The translations under genes were made by a program, and so were the position numbers. Of a DNA stretch of 64,000 nucleotides, positions 53,020 through 62,429 are shown piece by piece; position 1 is the first letter of the stretch; every line of letters begins with the position of its first letter. Source of the stretch: Symsagittifera roscoffensis (taxonomy: Eukaryota > Xenacoelomorpha > Acoela > Convolutidae); contig NC_087067.1 in NCBI RefSeq assembly GCF_963678635.1, forward strand, positions 47,482,001 to 47,546,000, given 5' to 3'. The notes under the pieces were generated by a model. It was not told where the DNA came from. It was given only the letters and a program-made list of their open reading frames with translations, and did no database searches.

Positions 53020-55847
53020 GGTGCAGTGTGTGCCCGTACTGACTAGAAAATGATTGCAGATAGCACGATTGGCAAGAAAAGGATTGGACGATTTTTTTTA
53101 CAGATAACGTTGCAGAGACCTAAAAAAATCTTTATAATTTAATACAAAAATGAAGATTAAAAATCAATTTCAATCAACCCTTAGTCAATTTAAATACTTT
53201 TTCTTAACATTTTTTTGGTGCCGCTTCCTACGGATTTGAGTTACATTAAAATTGGTCGAAATTGTTTTAAAACAATTTTTTCTCCAATTTTTTGTATGCA
53301 CAGTTCAAACTATCAAACAAAAAAGAAATAGTGGAAATAGTTTGCCACATTTTTTTTTTGGTTGACCCTTACTCTCTGTAGCCCAGATGGAGGTTTTCTG
53401 GAGTTGAATAATTTGCTCAAGCTTTGAAACAGAAGAGTAGTTAGATTAAATTATTTTTGTTGAGATTCGATGTTTTTCACTAAAGAAAGCTCTTTTAAAT
53501 CAATTCAATTTTTTTTTGCAATAAAAAGTTTTTTTTTCTGTTGAACTCAATTTCATCCATTCTAATATGATTTACGTATCTAAATGGGTTATTTTGCATT
53601 GCTTTCTATACAGTATATTATATGCACAAAAATTTATTCAAATTGGTATCGTTTTCAAAATTATGAGTGAAGGAGGAAAAGAGACCTGGAAAATCTAAAT
53701 TCGTTTTTCTTTCTTATCACAACCTCACGCAAGCACTAATTATTTGGTTCAAGAATGATTTCACAGGGAAGAGATCCACATTCCAGAATTACAGGTCCCT
53801 ATACTTCTGTTTTGTTTCAAAATTTTGTTCACATTGTCTAAATGTCATCAAAACTGACATATGAGTTAAGCTTTCTTTTTTCCCCACACCAGCATCAAGA
53901 TTAACTCGCACTGACAAATTTAAGATTGAAAAAGATTTTAATCGATTTTTAAACAGATTATATACTGTATAGAAATTGGTTTACGATAGCCCATTCAGAA
54001 ATTTCAATCGATTTAGATTAAATGGATTTTCACAGAAAAGAAAATTGATTTTGTTGGCTACAAATTAACTCAAATAAAGTTAAATGAATTTTCGCAGGGT
54101 AGCGAAACGCATCAAAATTTGAATGAAACTGATTTAAATTTATTATTCTCTTTTTTTCGATGCTTGAGCAAAATTTTGTACCCAAGAAAATCTTCATCAG
54201 AGCTACATACAGCAAGAATCACTCGAGGAGAGTTTTTACCGTAAACTATTGCGTTTAAGGGTTCCCCTACAAACAATTGATCCCGCTTTGATTAGAAGTA
54301 CAAGAACGCAAAGTTTCTAAATATCATTTTGATTATCAATGTCCTAGGTTCAAACTTTTCAGGCAAAAAAGTATTTAAAAATTCAAATTAGAAGAGTTCA
54401 GTTGTGGTGCAGAAGGATTCGATATTAGTTATCTTCATAGTTTAATTTCTGGTCATTTATTTAATCAAAAAAGTCAATTTATAAACTTATCTTAAAATTT
54501 GTTTGACAGTCTAGAAGAACTGAATATAATCTGCATAAAATGAGCAACCAAAAAATTCGTTAAATACCAATTTAAATTGATTTAATACAATTTTTTTTAA
54601 TACTAAAATCCGTAGATAAATGAAACCAAAAACATGATCCAGAATCGATTGAAACTGGATTGATTAATCTACATTGTTGTATCAAACTAAATCGATTTTA
54701 CATCCATTCAAATGATTTTTTATAGGTCTCTGCTAAAATATCTGAGTAAATTCGATTGCTGACCTTTTCTTGTCAGTACGAGAAGTATGAAGATTGAATG
54801 TGTTTCTCAGGGTTTAGTAATTTCGCATGCCACGTTTTGTCGCAGTCGGACAATGTCAACAAAAAATCATTTGAAAATTTTTTCAGTTTGCAGTAGGAGG
54901 AAAAACAGCCGCGAGTTCATTACTCAATTATGAACAAGTCCTCATTTACAAGCTTATAAACCCAATAATTATACCGTAAATTGATCTATTTGTCTGGTGC
55001 ACGCCACGCCAATTCATCAATTTTGTTGGCCTAATTGTTACAATGGCCGAAAAAAAAAATGGTGACGTTATTCAGTCTCCTCGCAGACCTGGGTTTTTTT
55101 CAACCCTTCCGTTGCTTGCAGATTTTTTCAAGTTTTTTTTGTTCATATTGTGCGATTGTTGCGAAAAACCAACATACTGAATCAGGTCTCGACAAACATA
55201 ACTGATCATCAAACTTAACCTTGTAACACCCCCTGTCACATCATAAAATTGAAATTTATTCAGAAGGGAGAGAGGGAGCAATTAATTCATTGCAAACATA
55301 CGCACTCCTGTTCACAAATTACAATGTTGGCCCTAAAATTTTTTTTGATATTACTTCAAAATGGCTCAGCATGAAAAGGGTGTTAAGTAAAAGTCAAAAA
55401 GTTTTGCCTACCAAATGCAAATTCGCTTTTCTATTTGTTTTAGATTTCCAGCTGCGTGGATCCCTGCTCTACATTGGCACGAATGACAACGTCCTTTCTA
55501 TTTACGACTGGAAAAGCTACTCTCCCAATTGCAAAGTGATCATCAAAATACCCGACGCCAAAGACGGAAACTTCACCCTCCTCGGGAAATTCCTGGCAGT
55601 CACCAGATCAATCCAGAAGTTGCCAACCGATTCCAGTTTCGATGAAGATGAGCAAACAGATGTCTGGAAGAAATCGATGGTAACTGGACAGGAAATCGAG
55701 TATTTGAGGTATGTGGATGTGGGAACGAAAGACACTTTCAGGAAGCCGATCAACTTGCGTGATTTCAAGATATTCACCGCTGCTTCAAATGGAAAACTGG
55801 TGCTCTATAAAACGCTATCAAAAGAGCTGGTCTATCAAAATTTGTAA
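44051..55847 (+). CDS. Propeller-like protein gene, five 3' exons
   Basis: Exons 44051-44190, 45084-45297, 45895-46056, 52443-52549 and 55444-55847 each have AG before and GT after (GTTAGA, GTGAGT, GTAAGT, GTAACC), and all four junction phases agree. Codons are G/C-ending in AT-rich introns. The exons give MVWDQKKHVYYMLYSD..., then DNCLYILCREWAMNK, a Ser/Glu-rich acidic linker (ASASASESESIGSDG), KSFDPVLKHFICIVDKRSL, LYVEHGEKVFHFEDG and, last, GSLLYIGTNDNVLSIYDW with FKIFTAASNGKLVLYK. Repeated LY(I/V)..D.. strands and SIYDW suggest a WD40-like beta-propeller, but I cannot name a family. Upstream exons are missing; the small LTR element sits 136 bases before the first exon found. Intron 3 (6.4 kb) contains CFAP161 in antisense. 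Confidence 0.72.
45425..45740 (+). repeat. Dispersed GAGCTCTCCC repeat, best copy, inside intron
   Basis: GTGTCGGATCTAGGATTTTC starts the unit, followed by GTCGACC, GATTTTCCGAGCTCTCCC and a CAAAAATGGATATCTC tail, all shared with 61430-61680. It lies in the intron between the second and third exons of the propeller-like gene. The 62- and 63-codon frames here are repeat shadows. Confidence 0.65.
46535..46725 (+). repeat. Dispersed GCGGATTCCGCAACAAGG repeat, copy 2
   Basis: This is the partner of 31961-32150 and lies in the large intron of the propeller-like gene. The plus-strand 93- and 74-codon frames overlapping it are not supported by any domain. Confidence 0.55.
46726..47513. other. Intronic AT-rich DNA; nothing recognised
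   Basis: Part of the 6.4-kb intron. Only short hydrophobic frames (for example 47186-47380) are present, with no splice-bounded coding island. Confidence 0.4.
47514..47875. mobile_element. Palindromic MITE-like element, about 360 bp
   Basis: The left end CATAAACACAGCGCACTAGG and the reverse complement of the right end (CATGCACACAGCCCGCTAGG) match. Pairing continues inward: GGCGGTTGCCCCC, then CTTTAGTTTTTTGAGT, TTTGTGATAGGCG, CTCTCAAAACAGGAAAAA against TTTTTCCTATTTTGAGAG. Almost the entire element folds on itself around a centre near 47695. Such structure is typical of miniature inverted-repeat transposable elements. A target duplication was not clear. The right arm carries a G-run of about 12 (47839-47850). 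Confidence 0.72.
47876..49031. other. AT-rich DNA downstream of CFAP161, inside intron
   Basis: A C-run at 47950-47959 is present, otherwise AT-rich bases with no recognised repeat. The 113-codon plus frame 48764-49105 is antisense to CFAP161 exon 3 and rejected. Confidence 0.4.
49032..52173 (-). CDS. CFAP161: Cilia- and flagella-associated protein 161, complete three-exon gene
   Basis: Exons on the minus strand: 52173-51874 (ATG at 52171-52173), 51690-51333 and 49114-49032 (TAG at 49032-49034). Junctions are CAG|GTAAGC to TTAG|GTGCG (phase 0) and ACAG|GTATAA to TTAAG|GTCAAG (phase 1), giving 246 residues. Family blocks are visible: WFEDRVLEEDKIKEYLEKRERGELL at the N-terminus, DGWVKFGDQVVFQNP, VRNTFIIF, the FDPQLRLE..GMPVPVNSPVIVNHSKTNN block and the ending ELDSHNAECKTNHW. 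CFAP161 is a microtubule inner protein of ciliary doublets; vertebrate orthologues are about 300 residues, so this one is somewhat short, mainly at the C-terminus. It lies wholly inside a plus-strand gene's intron, and its start is about 270 bases from that gene's exon 4. Confidence 0.93.
49200..49380. repeat. Island of the TTGTCATACAATTT satellite motif
   Basis: AATGCTTGTCATACAACTTGCATACATTTTCG and TTGCTTACCATACAATTTCCATATACG match the 32-bp satellite of 37.3-38.0 kb in reverse orientation. It lies in CFAP161 intron 2. A further island is at 49910-50045. Confidence 0.6.
49910..50045. repeat. Second island of the 32-bp satellite motif
   Basis: CATCATACAATTTCCATTTATGG, GCTTGTCATAGAGTTTTCATAC and GAATTGTATGATACGCATTTTTTGG repeat the satellite theme. 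It ends in GGTCAACCCGGGTA, a phrase related to GGTCAACCCAGG after the island at 58940-59180, so the ends of these islands may be shared. Confidence 0.55.
50210..51075 (+). repeat. About 0.85-kb interspersed repeat, copy A
   Basis: Blocks such as CTAACAAGAAATGGATTGC, ACAGATAATGTAGCAAAGACCTA, CCCCTAAACGCAATAGTTTG and CTAAATGGGCTATCGTTAATTAATTTC recur in the same order in copies B and C. It lies in CFAP161 intron 2. No protein is encoded; it may be a non-autonomous DNA transposon or a SINE-like repeat. Confidence 0.7.
52983..53021. repeat. (TG)n plus G-run microsatellite
   Basis: About ten TG units are followed by a run of about 19 G. It marks the left edge of repeat copy B. Confidence 0.85.
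53030..53645 (+). repeat. 0.85-kb interspersed repeat, copy B (shortened)
   Basis: It starts CGTACTGACTAGAAAATGATTGC, continues with ACAGATAACGTTGCAGAGACCTA and CTAAATGGGTTATTTTGCATTGC, and ends near CTATACAGTATATTATATGC. It faces copy C, which has the reverse complement of the same end. Confidence 0.7.
53935..54785 (-). repeat. 0.85-kb interspersed repeat, copy C (inverted)
   Basis: The reverse complement reads GTACTGACAAGAAAAGGTCAGC, CAGAGACCTATAAAAAATC, CCCTTAAACGCAATAGTTTACGG and GAATGGGCTATCGTAAACCAATTTC, matching A and B. Copies B and C form an inverted pair around 53645-53935, within the intron between exons 4 and 5 of the propeller-like gene. Confidence 0.7.
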
Positions 55848-55853
55848 AATAAA
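55848..55853 (+). terminator. Polyadenylation signal AATAAA of the propeller-like gene
   Basis: AATAAA directly follows the TAA at 55845-55847, which predicts an extremely short 3' untranslated region. No better signal with a GT-rich element was looked for further downstream, so the position is tentative. Confidence 0.5.
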
Positions 55854-57168
55854 TTACAATATACTAAAAAAATGGATTTAACTTAAGATTTTTTTTGTAT
55901 TGAAAAGCAATGAGCATTTTTGCAAATGCAAAATTTGAAGTTGAAAATACTTTTTATTCTAACGAGGTCTTCCGAGTTGTAATGATTCAACAAACAGTTT
56001 TCTGAAGCCAAAAAAAAACACATTCAAATAGCCCTATCTCATTATTTGTGTCTCAACCGTTACTTAGTAGTTTTGATTAGTAATTGTATAAAAACTTTGA
56101 AAATGATAAAGAAAAGTGAAAAAATGAATATAGCTCAAATGAAAAACACAAACAGAACAACAGTAGACAATAATTGAAAAATAGAGTTTACCGAATTACT
56201 TCGCCAAAAGTTTTATCAGCTTTATGGAAATGAGAGGAATTTGTGAATAATGGAAAAGTTTTGTTTATTTCAAGAAAAAATATTGACAAGCCTATTGATT
56301 TGATTTCCAAAACTATCTATTAATCATTCTTGTTTTAGCTATTAATTACCACTCAATCAGGCACTGATTAGCTGATTCGCCTAGCTCACAATTTCCAGAA
56401 AAAAATAACAGGAGATTTTAGACACAACTCAAAGAAAAGACAAAAATTATTCGAATTAATTTTTCGTAACCGCTTTTCTTTCTCTTTTGTTTATCAAAAA
56501 AGTACAGACCGCATTATTCATTCAATTACACTTTGCCAATTACTTGATGATGTCATTGAAATGCTTGAATCAAACACTGATCGTCGCTCATAAAGTAGTT
56601 TGCAAGAAAAAATTTTTGTTTGGTTTCAATTATCTTGTTGACAATTTCGACAGCAATTGAGTTCCATGTTTCAATTTTTTTGCTGGTCAAAAGACTTTTC
56701 AAAATTTTAATTTTGCGCTTTTTATTCAATTTATTGCTTTTTCAATATCTAATGATCCATCGACAATAAAGTATTTCCTCGAAAACTCGAAGGAATCTAA
56801 AAAAGCTTTAGTGAATGACATTGCGCATTTTTTAAATAGCAAACCAAAGTTTTTCTCCATTTCATGATTTTTTGACAAAATACAAATAGTTACGAGGGCG
56901 AATTGTATATTTTGTAAGAAGTAAGTTGGTTTGACAGTTAAGCTCTCTTTGAACTTCCTTTATTCTTTCATTTTCTTTGATCGTTCCAACAAAAAGTTAA
57001 CATCTTTACAGACTTGAATCTGGATTCCAGAGACCTACTCAAACCGAATGGTGTGTCCGTCTAATAATGCCTTGCAATAGAGCTTTGAAACAATTTGCTC
57101 CGACGGACTGAAGAACATCTTTCCCCATGCCATTCAATAAAAGATCTTTACCCCTACGAATGAAAGCA
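55854..57168. other. AT-rich DNA with trace of dispersed repeat
   Basis: The segment 56935-57050 resembles the GCGGATTCCGCAACAAGG family in its middle part (CTTTGATCGTTCCAACAAAAAG, GACTTGAATCTGGATTCCAGAGACCTAC). A 62-codon minus frame (57039-57227) has no identified family. Otherwise there are no genes. Confidence 0.4.
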
Positions 57169-58281
57169 GTAATTAGTACTTTCCATTGAGATTTCCTGTT
57201 TTGCTGCATTATTATTGGTCGATCCATATGCTCTTGTAATGAACTTGAATATAAAACGCTTCAACCAAAAACAAATTAGGATGGAAGCCTCTCACAATCA
57301 GAAAAATTATGATGTGAGATTTTTTAGGAGAAAACTAAATATGATTTTCTAAACTTTATGATATATTGATTTATGATAGAAATTTCTTGCAGGCAAGTAA
57401 ACTCTAACACAAAACTTAATTGTTTTTGACCTTTCAGATTTTCAGCTACGTATTAGCAAACATGAGAGTTTCGCTATTTACAAGATTTTAGAAAAAAATT
57501 TCTCCAAGATATTTATCTGCGTTTCTGTGTGAAGAGAAAGTAATTAGTACTTTCCATTGAGATTTCCAGTTTTGCTGCATTATTATTGGTCGATACATAT
57601 GCTCTTGTAATGAACTTGAATATAGAACGCTTCAACCAAAAACAAATTAGGATGGAAGCCTCTCACAATCAGAAAAATTATGATGTGAGATTTTTTAGGA
57701 GAAAACAAAATATGATTTTCTAAACTTTATGATATATTGATTTATGATAGAAATTTCTTGCAGGCAAGTAAACTCTAACACAAAACTTGATTGTTTTTGA
57801 CCTTTCAGATTTTCAGCTACGTATTAGCAAACATGAGAGTTTCGCTATTTACAAGATTTTAGAAAAAAATTTCTCCAAGATATTTATCTGCGTTTCTGTG
57901 TGAAGAGAAAGTAATTAGTACTTTCCATTGAGATTTCCAGTTTTGCTGCATTATTATTGGTCGATACATATGCTCTTGTAATGAACTTGAATATAGAACG
58001 CTTCAACCAAAAACAAATTAGGATGGAAGCCTCTCACAATCAGAAAAATTATGATGTGAGATTTTTTAGGAGAAAACAAAATATGATTTTCTAAACTTTA
58101 TGATATATTGATTTATGATAGAAATTTCTTGCAGGCAAGTAAACTCTAACACAAAACTTGATTGTTTTTGACCTTTCAGATTTTCAGCTACGTATTAGCA
58201 AACATGAGAGTTTCGCTATTTACAAGATTTTAGAAAAAAATTTCTCCAAGATATTTATCTGCGTTTCTGTGTAAAGAGAAT
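57169..58281. repeat. 371-bp tandem repeat, three copies
   Basis: Units start with GTAATTAGTACTTTCCATTG at 57169, 57540 and 57911, exactly 371 bases apart, and end GTTTCTGTGT(G/A)AAGAGAA. Units 2 and 3 are almost identical; unit 1 has a few changes (CCTGTTTTGCTGC, TCGATCCATATG). A polypyrimidine-AG stretch (CTTTCAGATTTTCAG) occurs in each. No protein. Recent amplification is likely. Confidence 0.93.
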
Positions 58282-58939
58282 TGCTTATGTGTTTTTAACA
58301 GTTTTTTACCGCTGTTTTTAATCACTTTTGAAAGTTGTAGCAATAGAAAAGAAAAAATTATGTTCGAACTTTACCTTGAACGACATTTATTACCCAGCAA
58401 ATTTTTAAATGGTTATAGGAATGCAAACTCTTTTAAGAACTTTACAAAAATCTTTAGGATTTTAGGATTTGTCCGTGAACAAACACAAGTGACAAAAACT
58501 ATGGTTTAATCGAAACTAGCCAAAGTTTGACTGTCTTGGTTTTTCAATGCCTTGGAAATGACCTGACAGTTATAAAACTTTTCTTACACAAATCATGTAC
58601 TAAAAACATCAAACTTTTAAATTTTGGCAGAAGTTTTCAAAGATGATTATTTTCAAAGTTCGACTTTTTAAATAATCAGATATTGATCAAGGCATACATA
58701 GTCAAGCCATACAAAAGAAATATGAGTTGTTAATATTTTGGAAAAAAGTTAACCATAAAAACGGAAAAAAGCATCAAAATTTTAGTGTATTCAGGTTTAC
58801 TACGCTCTGCACACAAAAACTAAAATTTGCTTACAATTGTTTTTTGGAAAATGATTGTTTGAGTACAAATATTGTTTTGCCGTTGAAAAAAAATTGTGGG
58901 CAAATTTTTAAATTTTGGAAAAATTTTGTAGTCGCCGTC
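58282..58939. other. AT-rich DNA; no supported gene
   Basis: The 119-codon frame 58727-59086 is Lys/Phe/Cys-rich, without a domain, and runs into the satellite island; I treat it as chance. Confidence 0.35.
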
Positions 58940-59175
58940 AAAAAAGCTTGTCATACATTTTCCATATATAGAAATTGTATAATTAGGATTTTTATGACGA
59001 AAAATTTTTCTTTTCTATTAGGTACTATACACCAAAGCTTATGCCAAAACAAGAAAAAATGTCGAAATTCGATGACACCATTTTAGCAAAATCAATGAAA
59101 TTTGTATGATTAGAATTTTTTCATAGACTTAGTTTATGGTATTGTATGATTAGCATTTTTGGTCCATAGAGGTCA
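58940..59175. repeat. Satellite-motif island with palindromic pieces
   Basis: GCTTGTCATACATTTTCCATATATAG, GAAATTGTATAATTAGG and GTATTGTATGATTAGCATTTTTGG repeat the 32-bp satellite of 37 kb. It ends in GGTCAACCCAGGC. Confidence 0.6.
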
Positions 59176-59339
59176 ACCCAGGCTTAAATAGGAATCTAAT
59201 AAGTTTTGAATTCATCTGAACTGGATCTCGGTTTTCGAAATCCTGATAATCCAAAAGATTCTTGTAAGATTTTCACTAGATTTAAGATTGTTGCATATTA
59301 TCCGATTCTCTCTTGCAAGATATAAAGTTATTATAAGAA

Positions 59340-59580
59340 ATTGAATTGCGCAATAACCCGCGAAAGAGGCTGAAACTCCAAGGCTCTAAGCTACGGCTTC
59401 TCCAGTAATCAACCTGGGAGGTTCAACGAGGGACAGACGGCACTTGACAGCCTTAATTGTGCTGTGTTAAAAGGGAAGCATAGTCAGCGGCGATCAATGT
59501 TGAGATAACCCCAGCGCTGCGCTTCCTCAGCCGCAGTTTGTCAAGGTCAGCGTAGTTAACATCGGACAAAACATACCTAT
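59340..59580. other. GC-rich island of unknown nature
   Basis: About 240 bases, clearly more GC than the surroundings, contain GGCTCTAAGCTACGGCTTC, CTGGGAGGTTCAACGAGGGAC and CCCCAGCGCTGCGCTTCC. Short open runs exist in several frames but none carries a domain or clear splice sites. It might be an exon, a SINE or an RNA gene; I cannot decide. Confidence 0.3.
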
Positions 59581-60119
59581 TTTTATACAAGCACCAACGA
59601 GAGAGAGGGAGGAATTTTTATGGAGTTAGAAAAGAAAAAAAACGCGGATTTTCCGGTATCTTTTGAGCTAAAGGGTTACCTCAACAAGCCTGTACATGAC
59701 AGGAGTTCGTCCGAATATGAGGTTTGGTTTCCTACAGAGTAATTGGGTGCCTGAGAATTGAAGCAGAAAACATTTCGTCAATAAAGATGCGACTGAGTTC
59801 GTAAAATCAGGCCTTCCGACAAGGAATTTGGTTTAGTTTTGATTAGTGTAGCGAGGAAAGTAAGTTTTTTATTGCTTGCATTATTATAAATACTTGACGT
59901 ATTATCAAGCCCGCACTCAGTAAAAAGAGAAAATGATAGCTTATAGCTTCATTCCTTTTTATTTTTGTTTTATTTTGTGTGCTTTTCAGTTGGTTACCGG
60001 ACAAAAATCTGTTATTTCGTACTTTTGCTTAAACTTAAATTAAATTTAACTTTACTGTGTTTTCATGCAGAATAGCTGAATTATTAACCATTATTATTGA
60101 TTTTTGTTCGTAAGATAAT

Positions 60120-60350
60120 ATTTTGATAAAAAAAGAGATTATAATCTATCAAAATAGATTATGAGAGATTATAGAAGATTCAAGGAGAAATTATAATCAA
60201 TTATAATTGATTATAATTTAATAAAATTTCATCAAAATATTATCGCTATAATGGATTATAAATTGTTTGAATATCTAGTAATGGCGCTGATTCTTAATTA
60301 TAATTTTGCTAAAAGTACGATTATAATTATAATACAATAAATTAAATTCT
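60120..60350. repeat. GATTATAATTGATTATAAT cluster
   Basis: Dense GATTATAATC, CAATTATAATTGATTATAA and AATGGATTATAAATTG motifs, the same family as the clusters at 34.9-37.1 kb. Noncoding. Confidence 0.65.
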
Positions 60351-61011
60351 CATTTAAGTGAGTGCGGGTTTGTCTCCGGTCGTTAATTAGGGTTCTAGGT
60401 ACAAATTTAGGCACCTAATCTAGGTTCAAATCAGCAGATCTTTCAGCTGATTTATTGGGTTGCATCTCTTTTCAAAAAAATCAAATAAATACAATGTTCA
60501 ATGAGAAATAAGACAGCAGCGGTAAGCTTTCTTCATAGCTTTGATTGATTAAAATTGGCTGAATTGGAGGATCTCAAGTATCACCTACTTGTCTATTTTT
60601 CTAGCGAAAAATTTTTTACACTCCGATACAAAAGTGAGTAGAATTTTGGAGTTGCTGTGATTCGCGGTTCTGTAAAGTTATGCGTTTAAACTAACATTTT
60701 TTGAAAAAAAATTTAACTGCAACAGACAGATAGGGACCTTTTGAGCTCAAAATCAAAAAATTAAGTTTAATTACTTGACATAGGATAATAAACGCGCGAT
60801 ATCTTAGGTTCTCATGGAGCGCGTAAACAAGTTTGTGCAAATTGTTTCCGTTCTACAGGCCTTCTGGCTTGCTCTATTGGCTCGAAATTGAATCAAAACT
60901 CAAAGTTTTAAAACTTTTTCCACACTGAGGTTTTTTTTGGATTTTATTTAAAAGGTTTGGAATCACGACCGACTACAAGAATTTTGGAACAAGTTCAAAC
61001 AAGCATTTAAA

Positions 61012-61056
61012 GCGTGACGAACAGACGGTGTACTTTATCTATAGCTACTCTATGAG
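61012..61056 (+). repeat. 45-base conserved motif, third copy
   Basis: GCGTGACGAACAGACGGTGTAC followed by TTATCTATAGCTACTCTATGAG matches 10865-10909 and its duplicate near 13236 with a few substitutions. Flanks do not match. It could be a fragment of an interspersed element or a structured RNA piece. Confidence 0.6.
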
Positions 61057-61429
61057 AAGGCCAAACCAGGCCTAAGCTCAGTCTTAAAAGAAAACATTGG
61101 TCGACCCGTTCCGGTGATCAATTGTGGTATATCTTTTGCAGGGAAGTTAAAAAAAGACAAAAAAGAGACGAAAGCAAGCACACTCGAAAACAAACTTTCT
61201 CGGGTGACTGCGTTACAAAAAAACTATTTTAATTATTTCCTTGGCAATTTAATCAAAATGTATTTACCACGACTACACAAATCCACAAAAAATGTTGTTT
61301 TTTGTCAAAATTGATTGTAACTAAATATCTGTTAGTTTGTATTAATGTTCTGTTGAAGATATTCTATAATCTAATCGAGTGTAATATATTGAATTAGATT
61401 ATATGGACATAGAAATTTAACATTAGAAT

Positions 61430-61685
61430 CAGGGCGGATCTAGGATTATCTCGAGTGGGTTGTCGATAATTTAGTCGACCTTTTTTTTAGATCGACAAAA
61501 TGGATTTTTCGAGCTCTCCCAGAGCACTGAAAAGATCCTGTTTTTGGAAAATTCTAGAGTCCGTCAGCCAAAAATGGATATCTCAAAACAGTACAAAGGG
61601 GTCTTTTGAGTCGGTAGGGGGTCAAATCCTTGAGGAGGGAGAAGGCCCGCCCCGCGTCCCCCCTCCCTAAATTCGCCCCTGATTA
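61430..61685 (+). repeat. Dispersed GAGCTCTCCC repeat, copy 4
   Basis: GGCGGATCTAGGATTATCTC, GTCGACC, GATTTTTCGAGCTCTCCCAGAGCACT and CAAAAATGGATATCTC match the copy at 45.4 kb. It ends in a C-rich stretch (CCCGCGTCCCCCCTCCC). Confidence 0.65.
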
Positions 61686-62429
61686 GAATCCGCTGTAATG
61701 CATTATTATTGATTTGATAATATTTTGCGGAGAGAATCCATAAAATTACAATATAATTGATTATTATCCACGAAACTTCAGTGCAGGTTGCTGGGAGTTT
61801 CCTAAAAAAAAAACTAAAAAATGAGGAAAACCCATTTCTTTATTTTGGCGACTTCATTTTGGACAATTTATTCTATCGGATAATTCAGCGCAGACGTATT
61901 TTTCACGGATAATGTCACAATAGAAGATGATATACGCCAGACTCCTTGACTGTATAAATATTGGATGGGGAAAACAATAATTAAAAACTTTATCCTGAAG
62001 TTTGCTCAAAACTTGAACTAATTGTATCTATTTGAGAATCACTTATTCAATCAAGCAGCGTCGCACTTATTCAAGTCATCAAACACCTGGATGAAAATAG
62101 TCAAACACTCCGAATTAGTCTACATAAATTGAAAATCTTTAAATGGAAAAAATGTTAACGTAAACATAGAAAAGTACTGGCAGCGTTTTGAACAAGGTAC
62201 AAGTTGACAAAAAAATCAATACTAAGAGAAAAAAAAGAAAAATAAATTATTCAAATTTGACTGCCGCAAGAACTATTCGTTTCGTCAACAAACTAATTCT
62301 GCCATTTTCTTGTGTTTTAGAAAATTTTCAAAAGCCGTTCATCGATCATTAATAGCACCTGAAAATTGAGCAAGACATCTGCGAATAAATCATTGAAGCA
62401 GAAATTGAACAAGATTCTTCTGCCCAAAA
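61686..62429. other. AT-rich DNA upstream of the PAN-like gene
   Basis: It probably contains the promoter of the downstream gene, but no clear TATA or initiator was singled out. Traces of GATTATTATCC motifs at 61750-61780. Confidence 0.35.

Noticed and set aside
58727-59086. 119-codon plus-strand ORF
   Set aside because: Lys/Phe-rich composition of AT-rich DNA; its end lies in satellite sequence and no domain is visible.
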